DNA of 46,474 nucleotides. Source: Oscillospiraceae bacterium (GTDB lineage Bacteria; Bacillota; Clostridia; Oscillospirales; SIG627). Position numbers and translations under genes: made by a program. Under the pieces are notes generated by a model. It had not been told where the DNA came from. It did not search any database and saw only the letters and a list, made by a program, of their open reading frames with translations. Below are positions 19,228 to 26,997 of the stretch, piece by piece; the first letter of the stretch is position 1; every line of letters begins with the position of its first letter. Location of the stretch: positions 1-46,474 of the forward strand of contig SVQW01000019.1 of NCBI GenBank assembly GCA_015065085.1. The letters are read 5' to 3'.

Positions 19228-21171
19228 TTACACCTCAAGGCTTGCATTTTCCGAATAATTAAAGCTTTCCGCCTCGTCCATGTCATGGAAAAACCCGATG
19301 TATTTAAAGAATACCGCCACACCGCCCTTTGAGGTGTTGGGAATGTCAAAGCGAAGATCCCTGACCGCATTATCCCATCCGTTCACCTGCGACATATCCA
19401 GTATAATATCGTGCCACTCATTGTCGGGAGTGATGCCGAAGGTTATCCGCTTTTCCTCGTCAATAGAATATGAAGCCGCGGTAGAAAAATAAATTTTGGC
19501 ATCGTAGTTGCTTGGCAAGGTACCGTCAATTCGGTAACGAAGCTTTATAAAGGGATAAACCGTACCATCCAACGGCATGGCGAATTTGTGGTTGAAAACA
19601 GGGTCTACACCCGTGGAAACCACCTTCATACAGCGGTCGTAACAGCCTAGCGTGATTTGATTGTGAGAGGTCACAAATTTTGTTATCCTGCGGTAGTTGT
19701 CAAAGGTGTACAGATAATCGTCATCATAAGGCGAAACAAATCTGCCCGAGGCATACACATTTCCGCTTTTGTCAACCGACATAATGTTTTTGCGGTCATA
19801 TTCCGAGCTTCCCCAGCCTACAATTAAAGCTTTATCGGGGTCATCCGCATTATGCTGACCCGTGATAAACTGATAGGAGCCCGAAGAGATGTTTTTGTAA
19901 CCGTGAACTATGTTTCCGCTGCCTTTGACATTGTGATATCGTCCGCTTATGTCGTTAAAGGCGCCCGATACCTCATTTGTACCGCCGGTGACAGTGTTGC
20001 TTTCGCCGTCCACCTTGTTATATCGTCCTGTCACCTGCTGATAAGAGCCTTTGACAGAATTGCCGTAACCTGAAATCAGGTTGAAATCGCCCTCCCCGTT
20101 ATTCTGAGAGCCGGACACAAAGCTGCTTACACCACTTAATTTGTTGTGGTAGCCGCTTCCTATACATGCGCGGTCAACCGAGGTCTCAAACCCCGACACA
20201 AGACTTGCATAGCCTGCCTTACATCCTCTGCCGAACACTGCGGAAAAGTTACCCGCGGCAATATTGTCACGTCCTGCGGCAAAGGAGGAACGACCTGCCG
20301 CCACATTGCCCTCACCTGCACTGAAGGCGGATTTGCCAAGAGTTATTACACCTGTGTTGGGCTTTGACGGTACACACAGTGTATAATCATCCTCTTTCGG
20401 ATTGGAAGCCGCCTCGGTGAATGGAAGCTCCCTGTCATAAAAGATAACATCTCCCGCAATTGCTGTTATCTTGGCGCACAAAATGTAGTGACTTCCATTG
20501 ATAATGGAAAATTCATCGCCTATTTCATAGTCGGGTGTTGCAACTCTCTGGGTATGCTCCAGCTCCAGATAATTGTCGGCAATAATGGGTGTTACCTGCT
20601 TGTCGGTCAGATATATTCTTTTGCCCTTGGTGGCTATGGCGTAAATGTAATATGCCTTTCTTCCGGCAGTGTTGCTGTCTCCCAGTGCGACAGAATAATC
20701 TTCGATGGCATTACAGTTCTGTGCGTTTGCGGAATGTTCCCCCTTTCCCGGTACTATCAATCCGTGTGTGAATCCTACGTTTTGAGCTATCTCTCTCAAC
20801 TGCTCCGCCACGGTAGGCGAGGGTGTACCGCCGTTTTTAGGCACGCCGTCGCTTCCGCAGGGCAAAACAGGGTAGCTGAGCACATTGTGGGTTGCCTTTA
20901 CGGAAATTCTTTCACCGCCGTCTGATGAAATGCCTTTTATGCCCACCGTAAATTCACCTTCTGTCAACACCTCGTGAGGCACGGCAACCTTGTCTTCATT
21001 GCTTTCCACCTGAATACATACGTCACCGTTTGTAAAGATGTAGGACTTGTTCAGTCCCTCCCATTCGGGCGAAAACTGCGCCTCAAGGAATAAAAAATTC
21101 ACCGCGCCCGACGCTATCACGGGTGTGTTGAGCTTGTGGGCGCTTTGTCCGTCAATTTTGATTTTTATCAT
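19228..21171 (-). CDS. phage fibre/receptor-binding protein with YadA-like head repeats
   Basis: 647 residues. The first about 110 residues resemble the N-terminal baseplate-attachment domain of clostridial phage proteins (FSPEWEGLNKSYIFTNGD, VAVPHEVLTEGEFTVGIKG). Residues about 275-450 hold around a dozen 14-residue repeats of the form S-x-x-x-G-x-x-N-x-x-x-G (GRSSFAAGRDNIAAGNFSAVFG and similar), the left-handed beta-roll of trimeric autotransporter heads. A C-terminal beta-sandwich (about 500-647) looks like a carbohydrate-binding domain. The start is set at ATG 21171, with AAGGAG 8 nt upstream. It heads its transcription unit behind the promoter at 21215-21249. A role in cell attachment is inferred. 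Confidence 0.72.
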   Translation of the reverse strand: MIKIKIDGQSAHKLNTPVIASGAVNFLFLEAQFSPEWEGLNKSYIFTNGDVCIQVESNEDKVAVPHEVLTEGEFTVGIKGISSDGGERISVKATHNVLSYPVLPCGSDGVPKNGGTPSPTVAEQLREIAQNVGFTHGLIVPGKGEHSANAQNCNAIEDYSVALGDSNTAGRKAYYIYAIATKGKRIYLTDKQVTPIIADNYLELEHTQRVATPDYEIGDEFSIINGSHYILCAKITAIAGDVIFYDRELPFTEAASNPKEDDYTLCVPSKPNTGVITLGKSAFSAGEGNVAAGRSSFAAGRDNIAAGNFSAVFGRGCKAGYASLVSGFETSVDRACIGSGYHNKLSGVSSFVSGSQNNGEGDFNLISGYGNSVKGSYQQVTGRYNKVDGESNTVTGGTNEVSGAFNDISGRYHNVKGSGNIVHGYKNISSGSYQFITGQHNADDPDKALIVGWGSSEYDRKNIMSVDKSGNVYASGRFVSPYDDDYLYTFDNYRRITKFVTSHNQITLGCYDRCMKVVSTGVDPVFNHKFAMPLDGTVYPFIKLRYRIDGTLPSNYDAKIYFSTAASYSIDEEKRITFGITPDNEWHDIILDMSQVNGWDNAVRDLRFDIPNTSKGGVAVFFKYIGFFHDMDEAESFNYSENASLEV

Positions 21172-21214
21172 AAAAACCACTCCTTTTTATTAAATTTTAT
21201 TTAACGGCACTCTA

Positions 21215-21249
21215 ATGATATCACACCGCAAGCATGACATTCAATGACA
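21215..21249 (-). promoter_or_regulatory. promoter 2 of the phage cluster with TGTCATTGAATGTCA element
   Basis: On the minus strand, -35 TTGAAT (21239-21244) and extended -10 TGATATCAT (hexamer 21215-21220) are 18 bp apart, the same layout as the promoter at 18430-18464. The shared 18-bp block covers the imperfect palindrome and three further bases. It lies 44 bp before the fibre start codon. Confidence 0.65.
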
Positions 21250-21268
21250 CATTGGTTTGAAATAAAAA

Positions 21269-21305
21269 ATTCCCCCGGGCAGTCTGTACGACTGCTTGGG
21301 GGAAT
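21269..21305 (-). terminator. intrinsic terminator after the stalk-domain gene
   Basis: ATTCCCCC and GGGGGAAT, with an inner GCAGT/ACTGC stem, form a strong hairpin followed on the minus strand by ATTTTTTATTT. It separates the stalk-domain gene from the fibre transcription unit. Confidence 0.85.
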
Positions 21306-21325
21306 GCCGCTTATTGCTTCTGAAG

Positions 21326-22207
21326 TTAATTTGAAAAGTACCATGCTTTATATTCGTCGGCAAGATCCTTGTACAAATTGTTAATTCGACCAATATGTTC
21401 TGAAAAATTGTTGATTGTCACATTGCCGCTTTTGAAAAAGTCAAATTCTTTAAATATTTCCTCAAAATATGGAAGTGCACTGTGCATATCGGCATAGTCA
21501 ATGCATAAGTTATATGCTTGATTGCAAGCCTCACGCGAAAGCGATATGTAGTCAAAAACGTAATTTACATAAGTTTTATTCTGTGTTTTTATATAGGATG
21601 TCATGCTTTTGATAGCGGAAGTTGTATTTTTGATAGCAAGTTGAATAAACTCAATGAACAGTGTTTTCGACTTTTCGGTCGAATGACTGAATTTCGCCTT
21701 ATAAAACTTTGTTATACCCTGCTTTTCACTTCTGGTATTCAAGCCGTCAACCCACATTTTCAATGCGGCTTCATCGGGAACCCACTGTACATTTCCGAAC
21801 ATTGTAAGCTCTTCCATCGGTATCATGGTGAAGCCGTTGATGGCGTAGGAGGTAAGCTTTTGATCGTTGGCAAAAACCTTTACCTCTGTTTCAAGGGTAT
21901 CGGCAAATTTAGAGCCGCTTTCGCCTTCCTTTTTAAAACTCATCTCGTTGACGTGTGCAGTGTTTGCTCTTGTGATGCTTAATGTCATTGTTGTTCCGTC
22001 CCAATATACATTAAAGCCGAAATTAGCCAAATCTTCAGCTACTATGCATGACTGACCGTTAACGGCATAGGAGGGGATTGCATAATTGTTGATGTATGCA
22101 ACGATACTTGTGTGCAGTGCCACACCGTTAACATCACCAACCTTGGCGTGTGCGGGGATAATTAACATCAGCGCCAACATCAACAGAATAACGAATGCTT
22201 TTTTCAT
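21326..22207 (-). CDS. secreted protein with copper-amine-oxidase-N-like stalk domains
   Basis: 293 residues. Residues 1-21 are a signal peptide (KKAFVILLMLALMLIIPAHA, with cleavage likely after AHA). Two stalk-type repeats follow: VALHTSIVAYINNYAIPSYAVNGQSCIVAEDLANFGFNVYWD and VKVFANDQKLTSYAINGFTMIPMEELTMFGNVQWVPD. Such domains occur on clostridial surface proteins, and their function is structural or unknown. The C-terminal about 130 residues are helical (TTSAIKSMTSYIKTQNKTYVNYVFDYIS). AAAGAGG precedes the ATG. Its promoter is bracketed by two palindromes, and an XRE regulator is divergent. It has its own terminator, so it is not co-transcribed with the fibre. Confidence 0.8.
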   Translation of the reverse strand: MKKAFVILLMLALMLIIPAHAKVGDVNGVALHTSIVAYINNYAIPSYAVNGQSCIVAEDLANFGFNVYWDGTTMTLSITRANTAHVNEMSFKKEGESGSKFADTLETEVKVFANDQKLTSYAINGFTMIPMEELTMFGNVQWVPDEAALKMWVDGLNTRSEKQGITKFYKAKFSHSTEKSKTLFIEFIQLAIKNTTSAIKSMTSYIKTQNKTYVNYVFDYISLSREACNQAYNLCIDYADMHSALPYFEEIFKEFDFFKSGNVTINNFSEHIGRINNLYKDLADEYKAWYFSN

Positions 22208-22275
22208 AATATTGTCCTCTTTCTTTTTATGATTGTATTAACTGCAATATTTATTTGCAAAATATTATCAGCAAT

Positions 22276-22290
22276 ACGTTAATGTAACGT
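22276..22290. promoter_or_regulatory. operator A (ACGTTA-ATG-TAACGT)
   Basis: A perfect 6-bp inverted repeat with a 3-bp centre. It lies immediately downstream of the minus-strand -10 at 22292-22297, over the probable transcription start. It matches operator B at 22322-22336. Binding by the adjacent XRE regulator is inferred. Confidence 0.65.
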
Positions 22291-22291
22291 A

Positions 22292-22320
22292 ATTATATCA
22301 CAAAAATATGATAAAGTCAA
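22292..22320 (-). promoter_or_regulatory. promoter of the stalk-domain gene
   Basis: On the minus strand, TTGACT (22315-22320), a 17-bp spacer and an extended -10 TGTGATATAAT (hexamer 22292-22297) form a near-perfect sigma-A promoter. It is flanked on both sides by palindromic operators. Confidence 0.8.
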
Positions 22321-22321
22321 T

Positions 22322-22336
22322 ACGTTACATTAAAGT
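22322..22336. promoter_or_regulatory. operator B (ACGTTA-CAT-TAAAGT)
   Basis: The second copy of the operator, with one mismatch in the right half. It sits directly upstream of the -35, 46 bp centre to centre from operator A. The 13-bp blocks TTAATGTAACGTA (22279-22291) and TACGTTACATTAA (22321-22333) are exact reverse complements. Confidence 0.65.
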
Positions 22337-22367
22337 ACTTTTTGTTTTTCGGGGAGAAGAATTTAAA

Positions 22368-22643
22368 ATGAAGAAAATTGAGTTCAATAACAATAAAAAT
22401 ATCATATCCGCACGTCTGAAAAAGGCGAGAACCGAAAAAAGACTGTCGCAAAGCGAGCTTGCGGTAAAATTACAGCTTCATAATATCAATATCGACCAGC
22501 AGATGATAAGCAAGATAGAGAATAACGAAAGACAGGTTACCGATTACGAACTGGCGTGTATATGTAAATGCCTGAACGTTAAAGCGGAATGGATGCTGGC
22601 GGATTTCGAGGTGCATGCGGAGCAGATATTTTTCAGTAAATAA
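22368..22643 (+). CDS. XRE-family transcriptional regulator
   Basis: 91 residues with a single XRE helix-turn-helix (KRLSQSELAVKLQL, then QQMISKIENNERQVTDYELACICKCLNV). The start is set at ATG 22368 because GGGGAGAA lies 9 nt upstream; an upstream in-frame ATG at 22308 falls between the operators. There is no second domain, so it is a simple DNA-binding repressor, probably dimeric. It is divergent from the stalk-domain gene, and the twin palindromes lie between them. The stop codon is followed at once by a copy of the TGACATTCAATGACA-type element found in both phage-cluster promoters, so it may also bind there. Confidence 0.85.
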   Translation: MKKIEFNNNKNIISARLKKARTEKRLSQSELAVKLQLHNINIDQQMISKIENNERQVTDYELACICKCLNVKAEWMLADFEVHAEQIFFSK

Positions 22644-22655
22644 CATTCAATGACA
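22643..22655. promoter_or_regulatory. third copy of the phage-cluster element
   Basis: ACATTCAATGACA matches 13 of the bases shared by the elements at 18451-18464 and 21236-21249. No -10 lies at the expected distance, so this is an element without a promoter, placed at the end of the XRE gene. Confidence 0.45.
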
Positions 22656-22708
22656 AATCCGCAATTCATAATTGAGGGAAGAAAACACTTTGTATTTTCC
22701 TTCCTGTT

Positions 22709-22798
22709 GTCATTCTGAACGAAGTGAAGAATCTTTAAACCGTAACGCAGTTAAAAGAAGCTTCAGCTTCAATGCTTTACCGCTTTGCTCAGCATGAC
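22709..22798. repeat. GTCATTCTGA...TCAG-ATGAC palindromic intergenic repeat
   Basis: The ends GTCATTCTGAACGAAG and CTTTGCTCAGCATGAC are imperfect inverted repeats about 90 bp apart. Elements starting GTCATTCTGAGCGAAG are widespread in bacterial intergenic DNA. The interior contains a further small hairpin (GAAGCTTCAGCTTC). No coding capacity. Confidence 0.7.
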
Positions 22799-22881
22799 GC
22801 GGAGTAAATTGATGGTTACGAATTGTAATCTGCCCTTTTTTTATAAATTCATCTCAAAATCATATAAATTTTGAAGGACTA

Positions 22882-22910
22882 TTGACATATTGGAATTTAT
22901 ACTCTATAAT
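22882..22910 (+). promoter_or_regulatory. consensus promoter of the Gfo/Idh-like gene
   Basis: TTGACA (22882-22887), a 17-bp spacer and TATAAT (22905-22910) form a perfect sigma-A promoter. The ATG lies 28 bp after the -10, so the leader is very short. Confidence 0.9.
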
Positions 22911-22937
22911 TAAGTAAAAACAATAGGAGGTTATATC

Positions 22938-23780
22938 ATGAAAGTTGGATTTATAGATTATTATCTGGACGAATGGCATGCCAATAATTACCCCAAAATG
23001 CTCAAGGAGCTTTCGGGCGGCAAATACGAAGTGGCATATGCCTATGCAAAAATCGACAGCCCCAAGAAGGGCGGTCTGACAAGCAAGCAGTGGGCTGAAA
23101 AGTACGGCGTACAGCTGCTTGATACCATTGAAGAGGTTATTGAAAAGAGCGACCGTCTCATTGTGCTTTCTCCCGATAACCCCGAAATGCATGAGGAGCT
23201 GTGCAAGCTTCCCCTTGCGTCCGGTAAGCTGGTTTACGTTGACAAGACCTTTGCTCCCGATAAGGCGACCGCAGAGCGCATCTTCGCTCACGCAAAAGCC
23301 AACAACACCAAATGCTTCTCCAGCTCCGCACTCAGATTTACCACAGAACTGGCTGAGTTCAATAAGGACGACATCAAGAACATTTACAGTGAAGGTCCCG
23401 GTGTGCTGGAGATTTACTCCATTCACCAGATCGAACCCATCGTATGCCTCATGCAGTGCCGTGCAAAGAGAGTTATGTTCACGGGTGATAAAACTCATCC
23501 TGCCGCAGTTATTGAATTTGAGGGCGGAAAATTTGCTCACATGTATCAGGCAGACTGGATCCCATTCCGCCTGACAGCTGTTAATGAGAAAAATGCCGCA
23601 ACCGTACATCAGATTCAGTCCGAGTACTTCCCTCTGTTCCTCAAGGCTCTTATCGAGTTCTTTGACACAGGCATTGTACCCGTTCCCGCAGAGCAGACAA
23701 TAGACGTTATTGCTATCCGTCAGGCAGCTCTTATGGCGGCGGAAAAGCCCTTTACCTGGATTGACATAAACAGCCTTTAA
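22938..23780 (+). CDS. Gfo/Idh/MocA-like oxidoreductase
   Basis: 280 residues with the two-domain layout of this NAD(P)-dependent sugar oxidoreductase family. The N-terminal Rossmann-like half (KVGFIDYYLDEWHANNYP, then DRLIVLSPDNPEMHEELCKLPLASGKLVYVDKTFAPDKATAERIF) includes the conserved lysine in VDKTFA. The C-terminal half is a beta sheet (GVLEIYSIHQIEPIVCLM, HPAAVIEFEGGKFAHMY). The usual G-x-G-x-x-G is not seen at the N-terminus, so cofactor binding may be altered or the protein may be a non-redox relative. AGGAGG lies 8 nt before the ATG. It is monocistronic, with a consensus promoter and its own terminator, which implies strong expression. Substrate unknown. Confidence 0.8.
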   Translation: MKVGFIDYYLDEWHANNYPKMLKELSGGKYEVAYAYAKIDSPKKGGLTSKQWAEKYGVQLLDTIEEVIEKSDRLIVLSPDNPEMHEELCKLPLASGKLVYVDKTFAPDKATAERIFAHAKANNTKCFSSSALRFTTELAEFNKDDIKNIYSEGPGVLEIYSIHQIEPIVCLMQCRAKRVMFTGDKTHPAAVIEFEGGKFAHMYQADWIPFRLTAVNEKNAATVHQIQSEYFPLFLKALIEFFDTGIVPVPAEQTIDVIAIRQAALMAAEKPFTWIDINSL

Positions 23781-23793
23781 TACTTAAAAACAG

Positions 23794-23827
23794 AAAATCA
23801 CTTATGGCTTTTGCCATAGGTGATTTT
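23794..23827 (+). terminator. intrinsic terminator after the Gfo/Idh-like gene
   Basis: AAAATCACTTATGGC pairs with GCCATAGGTGATTTT, followed by a T-run. Confidence 0.85.
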
Positions 23828-23936
23828 TTTATGTGTGACTATTAATTAAGCAGTGTATATTTGATATCTGTATGTAGATTTTAATTACCTTTTTTTGTGC
23901 AAATGTAATATAATCTGTTTTTTTTCAAAAATACTA

Positions 23937-23964
23937 TTGCAATTTTTTCAAAATGTGGTAGAAT
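23937..23964 (+). promoter_or_regulatory. promoter of the ABC-DUF1854-ABC operon
   Basis: TTGCAA (23937-23942), a 16-bp spacer and TAGAAT (23959-23964). The surrounding ACTATTGC plus T-run resembles the promoter of the small peptide gene at 29320-29348. Confidence 0.55.
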
Positions 23965-24026
23965 GAGGCTGAAAGAAAAGAAAAACCACTTCGGTTCCAC
24001 AGTATTTACGGAAAGAAGGTTATGTG

Positions 24027-26309
24027 ATGTTACCGCTTGATAAGCTTCCCGAGGGGCTTTACGATGCTGCGAAGGAGCAGGGTATTGACGCGGACGGAAT
24101 TGAGATGTGTCTCGGTCTTGACCTCAATATGAATGCGGCTTTCGGAGAGTGCTGGCTTATTGTTACCAGGGAAAATTTCTTCCGCTTTGAAATTCCGGAT
24201 AACATGGCTTGCGCAGGTGAAATAAAATCATCGCGTGATAAAAATCCCGAGCGCTTCAAAAGTGCCGTGACTGTATGCCATAAGATTTGTGATCTTGAGG
24301 AACTTGCAATTGATAACTTTGTGTCCTCAAACCGTCTTGTGGCAAAAAAAGACGGCGAAACAATCATTCTCGCCTATGCCACCAACGCCAAGAAGCAAAA
24401 GCTTTTTGCCATGATGGAAATTATAGACCGCTGGAAAAAGGGGGAAAATGTGCCTGAGGATGACCCCATATTCGAGCAGTTCAATAAATTCTGTCCTAAG
24501 TGCGGCAGACCCTATAACGACCCCAAGCGTAAAGTGTGCCTTAACTGTCTCAACGAGGGAGCAATATACGGCAGACTTTTCAGATATTTCGCGCCCTACA
24601 AAAAACAGCTGGCGGTAATTATTGCCTGCCTTTTGCTCCAGAGCGTAATAACCCTTGTCAACCCGTATTTCGGCGGTGTTTTCCTGTATAATGAGGTTTT
24701 GGACCCGTCCGGAAGATTTGCCGGAAATATTGCGCTTGGTGTGGGAGCGGTGTTCTTCACAGCACTGGCAACCCAGGTTACTGCCATACTGCGTGCCCGT
24801 GCCAACTCGGAAATGTCGGTAAGCGTTACGCTGGATATGAAAATGGACATTTTCACTGCCATGCAAAGGCTGTCTTTGTCATACTTCAATAATAATCAGA
24901 CAGGACGTCTTATCACCCGTGTTGACTATGATGCGGCAAGAATACGTGCCTTTTTCACCGACAATATGCCATCGCTTATTGTTAATGTGATTACCTTTGT
25001 AACCGCCGCCGTGGTGATGTTTACTGTCAAGTGGCAGTTGGCGCTGATAGTGTTTGTGCCTGTACCGATAATTGCGGTGTTTGTAAAAAAAGCATTCCCC
25101 AAGCTGTGGAAGTCCTTTACCATGCGCTGGCGCAAAAGCTCGGCTCTCAATGCCATGCTGGGTGACAGCCTTACCGGCATTCGTGTTGTAAAGGCGTTTG
25201 CAAAAGAGGATGTCGAAACCCACCGTTTTTCAAAATATGTTGATGCATACGCCAAGGCCAATCTGCGCGTCAATGCACTGCATCTTATGATTTTTCCCAC
25301 CATCGGACTTCTGATGAGTATCAGTGTTCAGACCATCTGGGGCTTTGGCGGGTTTATGGTAATGGGCGATACCATGACCTACGGTGAATTCCTTACATTT
25401 ATTGCCTATACCTCTATGATACTTAACCCGATCATATTCTTCACAAATATTTCGGAATCCTTCACTGACATGGCAAACTCCGCTCAGCGTATGTTTGAGG
25501 TGCTGGATGCGGTGCCTGAAATAACCGAATCGGAAAATCCCGTTTCTCTGCCGGATATGAAGGGAGAAATAGAGCTCAAAAACGTGTCCTTCTCCTATAC
25601 CCCCAACCGCCCGATACTTAAAAATATGAGTATGAAAATCGAGGCAGGTACCTCCATCGGACTTGTTGGTCATACGGGAGCGGGTAAATCCACCATTGCA
25701 AATCTCATAACCCGTCTTTACGATGTAAACAGCGGAAATATATACATAGACGGCGTTAATATCAAGGACATCGAGCTTCAGACACTCAGAAAGAAAATGG
25801 CAATAGTTTCTCAGGAAATATTCCTTTTCCGCGGAACAATAGCCGATAACATCCGCTATGCCCGTCCGGATGCCACAATGGAAGAGGTAATTGAAGCCTC
25901 AAAGGCCGCCAATGCACATGATTTTATCATAAATCTGCCCAGCGGATATGAAACGGTGGTAGGTGTGGGAAGCCGTTCGCTTTCAGGCGGAGAACAGCAG
26001 AGAATATCCATTGCCCGTGCGCTTCTTCTTGACCCCTGCGTGCTTATTCTTGATGAAGCTACTGCCGCCATGGATACCGAAACGGAAAGACTCATTCAGC
26101 AGGCATTGGCGCGTCTCGTAAAGGGCAGAACCACCATAACCATTGCCCACCGTCTTTCCACGCTTAAGGATTGCTCGATCCTTTATGCCATAGAAAACGG
26201 TGAAATTGCCGAAAGCGGTTCACATGCAGAGCTTATTGCCAAAAAAGGTATTTATTATAAGCTGTACACTCTCCAGAGCGAAGCAATGAAAAAAGTAATA
26301 GGAAACTGA
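24027..26309 (+). CDS. ABC exporter half-transporter with N-terminal PH-like domain and zinc ribbon
   Basis: About 760 residues. Residues 1-150 form a beta-rich domain (GECWLIVTRENFFRFE) that may be PH-like. A zinc ribbon follows (FCPKCGRPYNDPKRKVCLNCL, about 155-180). Then comes a six-helix type-I exporter membrane domain (about 190-500) and an ATPase domain with Walker A GHTGAGKS, signature LSGGEQQRI and Walker B VLILDEATAAMD. No C39 peptidase domain is present. AAGAAGG precedes ATG 24027 (a GTG at 24024 is adjacent). It is the first gene of a three-gene operon and probably pairs with the third gene as a heterodimer. The cargo is unknown. An ABC/DUF1854 combination is known in proteobacterial cyanophycin loci, but no cyanophycin genes are visible here. 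Confidence 0.87.
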   Translation: MLPLDKLPEGLYDAAKEQGIDADGIEMCLGLDLNMNAAFGECWLIVTRENFFRFEIPDNMACAGEIKSSRDKNPERFKSAVTVCHKICDLEELAIDNFVSSNRLVAKKDGETIILAYATNAKKQKLFAMMEIIDRWKKGENVPEDDPIFEQFNKFCPKCGRPYNDPKRKVCLNCLNEGAIYGRLFRYFAPYKKQLAVIIACLLLQSVITLVNPYFGGVFLYNEVLDPSGRFAGNIALGVGAVFFTALATQVTAILRARANSEMSVSVTLDMKMDIFTAMQRLSLSYFNNNQTGRLITRVDYDAARIRAFFTDNMPSLIVNVITFVTAAVVMFTVKWQLALIVFVPVPIIAVFVKKAFPKLWKSFTMRWRKSSALNAMLGDSLTGIRVVKAFAKEDVETHRFSKYVDAYAKANLRVNALHLMIFPTIGLLMSISVQTIWGFGGFMVMGDTMTYGEFLTFIAYTSMILNPIIFFTNISESFTDMANSAQRMFEVLDAVPEITESENPVSLPDMKGEIELKNVSFSYTPNRPILKNMSMKIEAGTSIGLVGHTGAGKSTIANLITRLYDVNSGNIYIDGVNIKDIELQTLRKKMAIVSQEIFLFRGTIADNIRYARPDATMEEVIEASKAANAHDFIINLPSGYETVVGVGSRSLSGGEQQRISIARALLLDPCVLILDEATAAMDTETERLIQQALARLVKGRTTITIAHRLSTLKDCSILYAIENGEIAESGSHAELIAKKGIYYKLYTLQSEAMKKVIGN

Positions 26310-26345
26310 CATATATAACCGACATATATGAGGGAGGTATTTATT

Positions 26346-26966
26346 ATGCCCGTAGCAGAACAAAAGAAAAACGCCAACGAAAATCAGCTTCCCGCCGCTG
26401 ACATTGAAAAAGAAGGCGAGGATAACGAAAAGCTGTTTGAGCCCTCGCGTATTTCAATCGACCTTACACCCGATAACATAAAATTCATCCGTTCCCCCGG
26501 CAATCTTATCAGCATTGACTTTATAAACCATAAGGGAGAGAAGGAGTTTCTTGAAAGAATCGTAATTTTTCGCTCGTTCCCCATCACAAACCCGAATGAA
26601 TTCCTGTCGGTGCGTGAGCCGGATTCCAAAAAGATGGGCAGGGGCAAGGAAATCGGTATGATACGCCGTCTCAGCGATTTTGACCCCGAAACACAGTCGC
26701 TCATAAACGAAGAGCTCGAACGCCGCTATTTTTCTCCCACCATACTGAAAATACGCAGTATAAAGGAAAAATTCGGCTATACATACTGGGATGCCGAGAC
26801 TACCTCGGGTAATGTTACCTTTATTCTGAATAACCCCTTCAGCAATATCAGAATACTTGAAGACGGCAGAATATTCATCAGCGATATGGACGGTAACAAC
26901 TTCCAGATACCCGACCCTAAAAAGCTGGATGCGGCAAGCTACAAGAAAATAGAAATCTATCTTTAA
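26346..26966 (+). CDS. DUF1854-family protein
   Basis: About 206 residues. A low-complexity charged N-terminus (to about 40) is followed by a beta-rich DUF1854 domain: IRSPGNLISIDFINHKGEKEFLERIVIFRSFPITNPNEFLSVRE, EIGMIRRLSDFDPETQSLINEELERRYFSPTILKI, and TYWDAETTSGNVTFILNNPFSNIRILEDGRIFISDMDGNNFQIPDPKKLD. The start is ATG 26346, with GGAGG 8 nt upstream. The family is found with ABC exporters; its biochemical role is not known to me. It lies 36 bp after one half-transporter and 31 bp before the other, so it is likely a soluble partner of that pair. No signal peptide. Confidence 0.85.
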   Translation: MPVAEQKKNANENQLPAADIEKEGEDNEKLFEPSRISIDLTPDNIKFIRSPGNLISIDFINHKGEKEFLERIVIFRSFPITNPNEFLSVREPDSKKMGRGKEIGMIRRLSDFDPETQSLINEELERRYFSPTILKIRSIKEKFGYTYWDAETTSGNVTFILNNPFSNIRILEDGRIFISDMDGNNFQIPDPKKLDAASYKKIEIYL

Positions 26967-26997
26967 TTATTGAATAAAATTCAATAGGGGATTTTAT

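Noticed and set aside
11449..22680. Prophage attachment sites (attL/attR) around the phage-like cluster
   Set aside because: AATTGCG-type repeats occur at 11449-11482 and weakly near 22670, but they also occur at 143-155 and are low-complexity. No longer matching pair and no integrase were seen.
22938..23780. Classic NAD-binding dehydrogenase with a normal Rossmann glycine motif
   Set aside because: The G-x-G-x-x-G pattern is not present at the N-terminus, so a confident enzymatic assignment beyond Gfo/Idh-like is not justified.
24027..26309. Bacteriocin exporter with C39 leader peptidase
   Set aside because: The N-terminal domain carries a zinc ribbon and a beta-rich fold, with no C39 cysteine-histidine motif.
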